From positions 1 through 8,034 of the forward strand of contig CADCQC010000295.1 in assembly GCA_902803455.1 (NCBI GenBank): 8,034 bases of DNA, given 5' to 3'. The first letter of the stretch is position 1, and every line of letters begins with the position of its first letter. The notes under the pieces were generated by a model. The model was given only the letters and a program-made list of their open reading frames with translations, had not been told where the DNA came from and made no database searches. Made by a program: the position numbers and the translations under genes. Source of the stretch: an uncultured Prevotellaceae bacterium. GTDB lineage: Bacteria > Bacteroidota > Bacteroidia > Bacteroidales > Bacteroidaceae. Positions 1 to 7,102 of the stretch are shown here, piece after piece.

Positions 1-126
1 GACATCACCGACGAGGAAATCAGAGAGATGGCCCGCAGAGCCAGCCATGATGATGCCATCACGTTGGGCAACATCAAAGTGCTCCATCGGGAAGATATGG
101 AGAAAATCTATCAACTGGCCAAATAG
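1..126 (+). CDS. C-terminal end of a probable iron-containing alcohol dehydrogenase (5' partial)
   Basis: Reading frame 1 is open from the left edge to a TAG at 124-126 and gives 41 residues; the rest of the gene lies outside the window. The tail has acidic/basic amphipathic helices and reads ITDEEIREMARRAS, then GNIKVLHREDMEKIYQLAK. This resembles the C-terminus of iron-containing (type III) alcohol dehydrogenases of the butanol dehydrogenase/YqhD kind, which usually end with an 'I-G-x-x-K-x-L-x-x-E-D-M/V-x-x-I' pattern. Those enzymes are cytoplasmic NAD(P)H-dependent aldehyde/alcohol oxidoreductases. No iron ligand or cofactor site falls in the visible part, so the family rests on tail similarity alone and the substrate cannot be told. 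The stop is five bases before the next start codon, so the two genes are probably co-transcribed. Confidence 0.65.
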   Translation, partial: DITDEEIREMARRASHDDAITLGNIKVLHREDMEKIYQLAK

Positions 127-131
127 GCTGG

Positions 132-1430
132 ATGAAACACATTGACCGACAGATACTGCGCCTCGCTGTGCCGTCGATAGTGTCGAACATCACCGTGCCG
201 TTGCTCGGACTGGTCGACATGGCTATCGTAGGACATATGGGAGGCGCAGTGTATATTGGGGCGGTTTCTGTCGGGGCTATGGTGTTCAACCTCATCTACT
301 GGGTGTTCGGATTCCTCAGGATGGGGACGAGCGGCATGACATCTCAGGCGCTCGGAAAGCGTGACTTGAATGGGGTGGCGCAGATGCTTGCCAGGTCGGT
401 CATCGTCGCATGGGGGATAGCGGCGGTCATCATCATCGCACAATGGCCCATCAAAAAATTGGCTTTCCTCGTCATCGGACCAGAAGAGGAGGTCGCGATG
501 ATGGCTTCGGATTATTTTGATATCTGTGTCTGGGGAGCACCTGCCATGCTGACCCTATATAGCCTCTCCGGTTGGTTCGTAGGAATGCAAAACACCCGTA
601 TTCCCATGATGGTGTCCATCCTTCAGAATGTCGTCAATATCGCGGCCAGTCTGGTGATGGTCTATGGCTTGCACATGAAAGTGCAGGGGGTGGCTACGGG
701 TACGGTGATCGCTCAATATGTGGGGGTGGTCTTCGCAGTAGGTTTATTGAACAAAAATTATAGAAAACTCTATAAATACCTGATTTGGAGGAATTGTCTT
801 GAAAAATCAAAAATGTTGAAATTTTTCAAAGTTAATTCTGATATTTTCCTAAGAACTCTTTGCTTGGTGGCTGTCAATACGTTCTTCCTTTCTGCGGGTG
901 CCAGACAGGGGGCGGTCGTACTGGCTGTCAATACGCTCCTTATGCAATTATTTATTTTCTTCTCCTATTTCCTGGATGGGTTTGCCTATGCGGGTGAGGC
1001 TTTGTGTGGCAAACTCTATGGAGCCGACAATCGTAGGGCTTTCCAGACCACCGTGAGAAGGGTCATGGAGTGGGGCGCTTGGGTCGCTGGAGGATTCGCT
1101 ATCTTATATCTATTTGAAGGACAAAGCATTTTGAGTTTGCTGACCGATGAGAGTGATGTACTCATGACGGCCGATAGCTATCTGTATTGGGCGGTCGCCA
1201 TCCCTGTGGTAGGGGTGGTGGCGTTCATCTGGGATGGCATTTTTGTGGGCATCACTGCCACCCGTGGTATGTTGATGGCTTCAGGGGTGGCTACGTTTGT
1301 CTTCTTCGTGCTTTTCCTCTCCCTCCAGACCATCTGGGGCAACCATGCCCTATGGATGGCCTTCTTGGCTTTTTTGGCCACAAGGGGAATCTTTCAGACT
1401 TTCTATTATAAAAAATGTTGTGTTTTTTGA
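132..1430 (+). CDS. MATE family efflux transporter, DinF-like
   Basis: A 432-residue integral inner-membrane protein, a normal length for the multidrug and toxic compound extrusion (MATE) family, whose members export organic cations or other small molecules in exchange for Na+ or H+. Many hydrophobic segments are visible, consistent with about 12 helices in two six-helix lobes. The N-lobe has VPSIVSNI (13-20), then LVDMAIVGHMG (27-37), in which Asp29 sits where DinF-type MATEs carry their conserved TM1 acidic residue, and FLRMGTSGMTSQALG (61-75). A basic cytoplasmic linker (about 207-238) joins the lobes. The C-lobe has DGFAYAGEALCGKLYGA (282-298) and WDGIFVGITATRGM (367-380). These motifs fit the DinF-like rather than the NorM branch. 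The ATG at 132 gives the expected N-terminus and lies five bases after the upstream stop. No Shine-Dalgarno site is seen, as is usual in Bacteroidota. The substrate is unknown; the neighbour suggests a possible link to aldehyde/alcohol metabolism, but this is weak inference. Confidence 0.93.
   Translation: MKHIDRQILRLAVPSIVSNITVPLLGLVDMAIVGHMGGAVYIGAVSVGAMVFNLIYWVFGFLRMGTSGMTSQALGKRDLNGVAQMLARSVIVAWGIAAVIIIAQWPIKKLAFLVIGPEEEVAMMASDYFDICVWGAPAMLTLYSLSGWFVGMQNTRIPMMVSILQNVVNIAASLVMVYGLHMKVQGVATGTVIAQYVGVVFAVGLLNKNYRKLYKYLIWRNCLEKSKMLKFFKVNSDIFLRTLCLVAVNTFFLSAGARQGAVVLAVNTLLMQLFIFFSYFLDGFAYAGEALCGKLYGADNRRAFQTTVRRVMEWGAWVAGGFAILYLFEGQSILSLLTDESDVLMTADSYLYWAVAIPVVGVVAFIWDGIFVGITATRGMLMASGVATFVFFVLFLSLQTIWGNHALWMAFLAFLATRGIFQTFYYKKCCVF
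799..829. repeat. 9-bp inverted repeat in an AT-rich patch inside the MATE gene
   Basis: TTGAAAAAT (799-807) and its exact reverse complement ATTTTTCAA (821-829) are separated by 13 bases. They lie in an AT-rich patch (about 740-860) encoding the Lys-rich cytoplasmic linker between the two MATE lobes. The pairing is mostly A:T and would be weak in RNA. It most likely reflects Lys/Phe codons rather than a regulatory element. Confidence 0.3.
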
Positions 1431-1465
1431 TGGCTTAATCTGTTTTTTACTCGATCAGCCCATAT

Positions 1466-1477
1466 AATAATATTATT
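1466..1477. promoter_or_regulatory. 12-bp AT palindrome upstream of the A2M promoter (possible operator, unproven)
   Basis: AATAATATTATT is a perfect palindrome in the intergenic gap after the MATE stop. Its centre is about 34 bp upstream of the -33 element at 1505. The position would suit a regulator site or an AT-rich upstream element, but a short all-A/T palindrome can arise by chance in such sequence. No known operator is recognised. The gap holds no GC-rich hairpin with a T-tract, so no intrinsic terminator is supported for the MATE gene. Confidence 0.2.
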
Positions 1478-1504
1478 CTTAAATAACGTTTTTTGCCGAT
1501 TTTC

Positions 1505-1536
1505 TTTGTTTTTTCATGACAAATTGCCTACCTTTG
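1505..1536 (+). promoter_or_regulatory. Bacteroides-type sigma-ABfr promoter for the A2M gene
   Basis: TTTG at 1505-1508 (-33 element) is followed by a 20-base spacer and TACCTTTG at 1529-1536 (-7 element). Both boxes match the Bacteroides housekeeping consensus (TTTG, 19-21 bases, TAnnTTTG) exactly. Transcription would begin a few bases after 1536 and leave a short leader of roughly 20 bases before the ATG at 1564. The upstream ATG at 1516 lies between the two promoter boxes, so an mRNA from this promoter could not use it. Confidence 0.75.
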
Positions 1537-1563
1537 TGGCGATTTGACACTTATTTTTGTGCA

Positions 1564-4500
1564 ATGATACGTTGGATTTGGGTAATTATATTCGTTTTTA
1601 TGCAAATGGGAGCTTCTTCTCAGTCATTTTCTGCTTTATGGCATAGCCATGATAAAGCAGAGGAAAAGGATTTACCTAAGTCGAGAATCGAGGTACTCGA
1701 CAGTATCATCGTGAAAGCACAAAATGAGAAGGCTTACGGCCATCTGCTCAAGGCCATGCTCAAAAGAGTGGAGGCTGTCACAGCAATCACACCCGACTCG
1801 TTGGTTCCCGAGGTGAAACGCCTGACCAAGAATGCCGAGGCAGTAAAAGGCGATCCTGTCTTGAAGGCTGTTTATCACACGGTGCTCGGGGCTTTGTATG
1901 AGGAGAATTCCTTGCTCGATGAGAATGCCGACTCCGTCAGTGCTGACTATTATAGCAAAGCCCTCTCTGATCCTGATTTGCTTGCTCGCACGAAAGCTGA
2001 GGGCTATGAGCCGCTGGTAAAAGTGAAAGACGACAGCAAATATTTTGACAACGATCTGCTCAGTGTGGTGGCGTTCAAGGCTAAGCGTTATCAGATGCTA
2101 CACCAGCATTATTCCAAAAACAATAACCGGACGGCAGCGTGTCTGGCGGCTTACTATTGGTTGGAAAACCAAATGAACTACGATGATAGCGAGAAGGCCA
2201 TCGCAGAGAGAATACAACAGGTGGACTCGCTGTTGAATATTTACGGAGACCTGAAGGTGGCTGGCGAACTTGCTTTGCTCAAATCATCACTCATGGGGTC
2301 TTCTTCAAAGGTGGGTGCGGAGGAACATCTGCAGTTCATTGACATGGCCATGAAGAAATGGAAGGATTGGCCCAGAATCAAACAACTCACCAATACCCAT
2401 AACCATTTGATTCAGCCTTCGTACATGATGAACTTCGGCTCATTGGTGCTGCTGCCTCATCAAGAACGGAAGATTGAACTGGTGGACATCAGAAACCTGC
2501 GCTCTATCACCATGCACATCTGGCGGGTCAATATCGACGCCTATGAGGATTACAATATCCAGGATGAGAAAATCTACGCCAAGGTGAAGAAGGCCATCGT
2601 CAAAGGGTCTGAGAGGCAAATTACCCGCGAGTTCGCACCGAAAAGGGATTTTGAGTTGTGGAATGACAGCCTGACGGTGCCGGCGCTTGATCCGGGTGTT
2701 TATCTGCTGGAGGTAACGACCGACAACAAAGAAGTCGATAAGCCTCGACAACTTTTCTATGTCAGCGACGTGTTCTTGCTCAGACAAGGGCTGCCTGAAA
2801 ATAAGACCCGATATGTCGTGGTGAGTGCTACTACCGGACAACCGCTCAAGAAGGCTTCCATCAAATGGGGAGTGGAGGATAAAAAAGCGGAGCAGAAAGT
2901 TGTCGTCAGAAATTGTGATAACAAAGGAGAACTGGTCACTGCTCCCGTCGGTGATTATATGAGAAAAATCCAGGCTTTCACCCAGAAAGATAACTTCTGT
3001 CCCTCACAAGGTTATTGGAACAGCTTTTATTCTTTCCGGTCTGCACCCCATTTGTCACACTATACCAACCTGTATACCGACAGGGCTATCTACCGGCCGG
3101 GACAAACCGTACACGTCTCATTGCTGTCCTTTACACGCACCGATGGACTGGAGACGAAGGCTGCGGCCAATAAGCGCGTGACCATCAGCCTGCTTGACGT
3201 CAACCGCAAAGAGGTGGGCTCTAAAGAAGTGGTGACAGATGATTTCGGGAAGGCTTCCGCTGAGTTCCAATTGCCGGAATCCGGACTGACCGGTTCTTTC
3301 TTGCTGAAAGCACAGGAGGCCAGTGTTTCTTTCCGAGTAGAAGAATACAAACGCCCCACTTTCGAGGTGGAGATGAAGAAACCTGAGCAGACTTACCGCC
3401 ATGGGGACACCATCTTGGTGGAAGGAACAGCACGCACCTTCTCCGGCGTTCCGGTGCAGGGGGCTAAGGTGGTCTACACTGTCGACAGGCGGAAGTCGTG
3501 GTGGTGGGACTATTCTTCTTCTGATGAGGAGCAATTGTACAACGACACCACAATCACCGACGACGAGGGACATTTCAAAGTGTCCATGCCTATGCTGTTG
3601 CCGAAAAACGTGGCCGAGGGTTATGCAAAAAGGCCGAGTTACTACAATATCGTCGCTTCTGTGCAAGTCACCGATTTGGGAGGTGAGACGCATGAGGCAC
3701 GGTTGTCGCTGCCTGTCAGCAATAGGGAGAAAGCATTGTATTTCTCTTTGCCTCAAAAAGCTGAGAAAAATCAACTGGGCAAGGTGATCTTCCACCTGTG
3801 CAATGTGGCTGGTACGCCCGTGGATGGCGACGTGAATTACTTCGTGGACGATGACACGAAAATGTATACGGCAAAGGCCAATGTGGAAATGGAGATCTCG
3901 GAGATACCTGGATTCAAGGTGTCGGGAAAACATACCATCAAGGCTATTTGTGAAGGCGATACCATCGAGCAGTCAATGGTGGTCTTCTCTCTCGATGACA
4001 AGAGACCATGCATCGAAACTCACGCCTGGTTCTATGCTTCTGGTTCCTCTTTCAACGATGATCAGACTCCGGTCTATGTGCAGGTGGGCTCATCAGATCC
4101 CGATACACGGGTGTATTACAACGTCTTCTCGGGGAACAGGATCTTGGAACAAGGGTCGTTTGTCCTGGACAATGCCAACAAGACCACAAAATGGACCTAT
4201 AAGGAGGAGTATGGCACGGGAGTGCTCATTACTTACGCTTGGGTAAGAGACGGAGTGGCTTATTCATACAACCATCCTATCCGCAGGCCATTGCCTGATA
4301 AGAGGATCTTGCTCAAATGGGAAACCTTCCGTAATAAACTGACTCCTGGAGAGGAGGAGGAATGGACGCTCAAGGCTACTTATCCTGACGGAAAACCGGC
4401 TGATGCGCAATTCATGGCGACCATCTATGACCAATCACTTGATCAGATTGCCTCGCATAATTGGTGGCTGAGCGCTCATCTGGAAGCTGGTGTGCCCTAC

Positions 4501-7089
4501 ACCAGTTGGCGCTGTGATCACTGGAATAATTTCTCGTTAGGTGGAGCACAATCCTTTAAGTGGGTTGGCGTGCCTAATCTGACGTTCACAGAGTTCGACA
4601 ACCGATTGTTCGATCTGTGGATGCCAAGGATGTATTTTGCCAAATCCAGAGGAGGAGGAAGGCGTAATTTGATGTCTGCGAATATGGCTACCGTTGACAT
4701 GATGAGGATGGAGGAGAAAGTTTTTGACGTCGTGGAAAAGATGCCGGCACCGTTAGATGCAGAGGCTTCTCTTCAAGGCAGTATTGCTGGTCTTGAAGTG
4801 AAAGAAGATCTTTCGAATAATGATTCCGACAATGCTGACGCTCCAGAAGACAACATACAGGTGAGAGAAAACTTGGACGAGACGGCTGCTTTCTTCACAA
4901 ATGCCGTGACGGATGAAAACGGCATCATCTCGCTGAAATTCCGCCTACCCGAATCGGTCACCACATGGAGGGTAATGGGTATCGCCACTGACAGGAATAT
5001 CTGTTATGGCAATTTGACTGATGAGGCGGTAGCACAAAAAGACTTGATGGTCGTGCCCAATATGCCGCGGTTTGTCAGACTTGGTGACCATGCCAATATT
5101 TCGGCCAGAATATTCAACGCTACAGACAAAACCATCAAGGGAAAGGCTTACTTGCAATTGACTGACCCTGACGATGAGAGCATCGTTGAATCACAAACAG
5201 TTGACTTCCAGATAGAAGCAGGAAAAACAGGCAATGCTACGTTTAGTCTGACTCCCAAAGGACAACCGCGCCTCCTGGTGTGCAAGGTGATGGCCAAGAC
5301 CGACGACGGGGCCTCGGATGGAGAACAGCATTATCTGCCTGTCTTGAGCAACATGGAATTGGTCACACGGACAATGCCGTTCACACAGAATGGACCACAA
5401 CTGACTGCCATCGACCTCCAAAAACTCTTCCCCGCATCTGCCAGTGACGGAAAACTGACCATCGAATATACCAACAACCCGGCATGGCTCATGATACAGG
5501 CATTACCGACCATGGCGCCTGGTGATTCTGATGACGCCATCACACAGGCAATGTCGTATTACGCCAACTCTCTCGGACAATATATCTCCAAGTTGTCACC
5601 CAATATCCGACAGACCATCATGAAATGGCGGGATGAGATGGGACAGGAAAGCAGCTTAAGCAGCAACCTGGCGAAAAATGCCGAACTGAAAGATCTGCTC
5701 CTCAATGAGACGCCTTGGGTGAGTAAGGCTGACAAGGAGGAAAGCCAAAAACGCAATCTCATCAAGTTCTTCGATGAGCATACGATCAACTTCAGACTGT
5801 CATCGGCGGTGGATAAACTCAGGGAACTGCAACTCTCCGACGGCTCGTGGGCATGGTGGAAGGGCATGAAAGGAAGCAGATATGTCACTACTGCGGTCTC
5901 CGAGATGCTGTTCCGGCTCAACAGGATGATCGGCACACAGAACAATACTGATATGATGCTCAAAAAGGCTGCCGGCTATCTGGAGAATTGCCTCAAGGAG
6001 GATGCTGAGGAATTGCGCAAACTGGAAAAGAAAGGACTGAAAGTGTCGCCTTATGAGTCGTCGGTGGCTATACTCTATAACTTCGCCATAGACAACAGAA
6101 AAGTGAGCGATAACGTGAAGAAAGACGTGGACTATCTGGTGAACCTCTTCGAGAAGAAAAATGTGGAACTGACCATCTTCGGCAAAGCTCGTGGCGCTGT
6201 CATCTTATCCTATTTCGGAAAGAAAAAGAAGGCTGAAGAGTATCTCAAGAGTATCGGTGAGTATGCCGTGGTGACAAAAGATATGGGCAGATATTTCGAC
6301 ACACGAAAGGCTTACTACTCATGGTGCAGTTATCAGATTCCGACAGAGGTGGCTGCCATCGAGGCCTACAAGATGTTGCTTCCTGAGCAGGAGAAGGCGG
6401 TCGAGGAGATGCGCATCTGGTTGCTGCAACAGAAGAGAGCGCAGATGTGGAATACGCCAATCAACAGCGTGGATGCTATCTATGCGTTCCTTGACGGAAA
6501 TCTCAAAAGTCTCGATAGTGGAGTCAATACTCGACTCGCAATCGATGGCGTCGACTTGCAGACAGCACAGGGCACCGCAGGACTGGGCTATGTGAAAACT
6601 GCCATGAAAGCCGACGGACTGAAGAAATTCGAGGCTGATAAAAAGTCGGATGGCTCTTCATGGGGCGCTCTCTCTGCGCAGTTCATGCAAAAAGTGAATG
6701 AGGTGGAAATTTCTTCGTCAGATATCTCTGTGAAACGGGAATTGCTCGCACCCAACAAGACACTGAAAGTGGGCGATAAGGTGACCATGCGCATCACCAT
6801 CAAGGCGGAGCGCAACCTCGACTTCGTAGAGGTCGTCGACAGAAGGGCTGCTTGCCTGGAACCCGTCGAACAACGGTCTGGATACCATGGAGGGTATTAC
6901 ATCGCCACCAAAGATTATACCACAGCCTACTACTTCGACCATATGGCAAAAGGTACACATATCGTGGAGGCTGACTATTATATCGACCGCGAGGGGGATT
7001 ATGAGACGGGCACCTGCAAGGTTCAATGTGCGTACGCTCCCGAATTCTCAGCCACAGGAAAAGCCCTCAAATTCGAGGTGAAAAAATAA
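1564..7089 (+). CDS. Secreted alpha-2-macroglobulin family protein (MG2/A2M domains), thioester motif absent
   Basis: The product is 1841 residues from the ATG at 1564. I prefer this start because the reading frame's earlier ATG (1516) lies inside the promoter and would add 16 polar residues before a clean signal peptide. The signal peptide is basic/hydrophobic residues 1-19, with likely type I cleavage ASS|QS after residue 19; there is no lipobox Cys, so a soluble periplasmic or exported protein is expected. Domains in order: an N-terminal helical region (about 20-290); macroglobulin (MG) beta domains, including an MG2 signature YTDRAIYRPGQTV (504-516) and the strand start VEEYKRPTFEV (592-602); a later MG domain starting near W919 (WETFRNKLTPG); a bait-like variable segment (about 1028-1100); the A2M core signature RENLDETAAFF (1101-1111) with a downstream LPES..TWRVMG; a helical thioester-domain fold (about 1310-1640, with DGSWAWWKG at 1426-1434); and a C-terminal MG10/receptor-like beta domain (about 1720-1841, with YAPEF near 1824). 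Family members trap proteases via a bait region and a CxEQ thioester. Here CxEQ is replaced by D-A-I-T, so covalent trapping is not expected. It is probably co-transcribed with the DUF1573 gene 13 bases downstream. Confidence 0.93.
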   Translation: MIRWIWVIIFVFMQMGASSQSFSALWHSHDKAEEKDLPKSRIEVLDSIIVKAQNEKAYGHLLKAMLKRVEAVTAITPDSLVPEVKRLTKNAEAVKGDPVLKAVYHTVLGALYEENSLLDENADSVSADYYSKALSDPDLLARTKAEGYEPLVKVKDDSKYFDNDLLSVVAFKAKRYQMLHQHYSKNNNRTAACLAAYYWLENQMNYDDSEKAIAERIQQVDSLLNIYGDLKVAGELALLKSSLMGSSSKVGAEEHLQFIDMAMKKWKDWPRIKQLTNTHNHLIQPSYMMNFGSLVLLPHQERKIELVDIRNLRSITMHIWRVNIDAYEDYNIQDEKIYAKVKKAIVKGSERQITREFAPKRDFELWNDSLTVPALDPGVYLLEVTTDNKEVDKPRQLFYVSDVFLLRQGLPENKTRYVVVSATTGQPLKKASIKWGVEDKKAEQKVVVRNCDNKGELVTAPVGDYMRKIQAFTQKDNFCPSQGYWNSFYSFRSAPHLSHYTNLYTDRAIYRPGQTVHVSLLSFTRTDGLETKAAANKRVTISLLDVNRKEVGSKEVVTDDFGKASAEFQLPESGLTGSFLLKAQEASVSFRVEEYKRPTFEVEMKKPEQTYRHGDTILVEGTARTFSGVPVQGAKVVYTVDRRKSWWWDYSSSDEEQLYNDTTITDDEGHFKVSMPMLLPKNVAEGYAKRPSYYNIVASVQVTDLGGETHEARLSLPVSNREKALYFSLPQKAEKNQLGKVIFHLCNVAGTPVDGDVNYFVDDDTKMYTAKANVEMEISEIPGFKVSGKHTIKAICEGDTIEQSMVVFSLDDKRPCIETHAWFYASGSSFNDDQTPVYVQVGSSDPDTRVYYNVFSGNRILEQGSFVLDNANKTTKWTYKEEYGTGVLITYAWVRDGVAYSYNHPIRRPLPDKRILLKWETFRNKLTPGEEEEWTLKATYPDGKPADAQFMATIYDQSLDQIASHNWWLSAHLEAGVPYTSWRCDHWNNFSLGGAQSFKWVGVPNLTFTEFDNRLFDLWMPRMYFAKSRGGGRRNLMSANMATVDMMRMEEKVFDVVEKMPAPLDAEASLQGSIAGLEVKEDLSNNDSDNADAPEDNIQVRENLDETAAFFTNAVTDENGIISLKFRLPESVTTWRVMGIATDRNICYGNLTDEAVAQKDLMVVPNMPRFVRLGDHANISARIFNATDKTIKGKAYLQLTDPDDESIVESQTVDFQIEAGKTGNATFSLTPKGQPRLLVCKVMAKTDDGASDGEQHYLPVLSNMELVTRTMPFTQNGPQLTAIDLQKLFPASASDGKLTIEYTNNPAWLMIQALPTMAPGDSDDAITQAMSYYANSLGQYISKLSPNIRQTIMKWRDEMGQESSLSSNLAKNAELKDLLLNETPWVSKADKEESQKRNLIKFFDEHTINFRLSSAVDKLRELQLSDGSWAWWKGMKGSRYVTTAVSEMLFRLNRMIGTQNNTDMMLKKAAGYLENCLKEDAEELRKLEKKGLKVSPYESSVAILYNFAIDNRKVSDNVKKDVDYLVNLFEKKNVELTIFGKARGAVILSYFGKKKKAEEYLKSIGEYAVVTKDMGRYFDTRKAYYSWCSYQIPTEVAAIEAYKMLLPEQEKAVEEMRIWLLQQKRAQMWNTPINSVDAIYAFLDGNLKSLDSGVNTRLAIDGVDLQTAQGTAGLGYVKTAMKADGLKKFEADKKSDGSSWGALSAQFMQKVNEVEISSSDISVKRELLAPNKTLKVGDKVTMRITIKAERNLDFVEVVDRRAACLEPVEQRSGYHGGYYIATKDYTTAYYFDHMAKGTHIVEADYYIDREGDYETGTCKVQCAYAPEFSATGKALKFEVKK
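4645..4860 (+). other. Bait-like variable segment of the A2M protein with a SusC-plug-like peptide
   Basis: Codons 1028-1099 lie between the last upstream MG domain and the conserved RENLDETAAFF signature, which is where the protease bait region sits in A2M proteins. The segment runs from a Gly/Arg patch (SRGGGRRN, 1028-1035), through a Met-rich stretch (1037-1049), to the peptide LQGSIAGLEV (1070-1079), then a disordered Asp/Asn-rich linker (1080-1098). The peptide resembles the LQG-x-V/I-A-G-L/V-x-V end of SusC/RagA TonB plug domains. A short stretch cannot prove homology. Confidence 0.5.
5533..5544 (+). other. Degenerate thioester site (CxEQ replaced by DAIT)
   Basis: In Bacteroidota and other bacterial A2M proteins the motif CxEQ lies eight residues upstream of a conserved aromatic-Tyr-Ala-Asn-(Ser/Ala)-Leu helix. 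That helix is present here as YYANSL (1332-1337), so the aligned four residues are D1324-A-I-T1327. The Cys and the Gln that form the thioester are both absent, and the typical preceding P-(Y/F)-x-C context is gone as well. The alignment is by eye from family knowledge. Confidence 0.75.
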
Positions 7090-7102
7090 TAATGTTTACG
7101 GA

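Noticed and set aside
1292..1299. TACGTTTG inside the MATE gene, matching the -7 consensus
   Set aside because: No TTTG lies 19-21 bases upstream, and it is within the coding sequence for a membrane helix.
1410..1428. A6 and T6 runs with a seven-base loop around the MATE stop codon, as a possible terminator
   Set aside because: The stem would be only A:T pairs with no GC-rich base, too weak for a convincing intrinsic terminator.
1552..1559. Second -7-like box TATTTTTG just before the A2M ATG
   Set aside because: It fits TAnnTTTG, but the nearest upstream TTTG (1533-1536) is only 15 bases away, and a start site after it would fall on or inside the ATG at 1564.
3118..3933. Long antisense open frame (271 codons) opposite the A2M gene
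   Set aside because: The + strand here encodes well-conserved MG domains. The antisense product is rich in His/Arg/Gln with no recognisable domain, as expected of a shadow frame.
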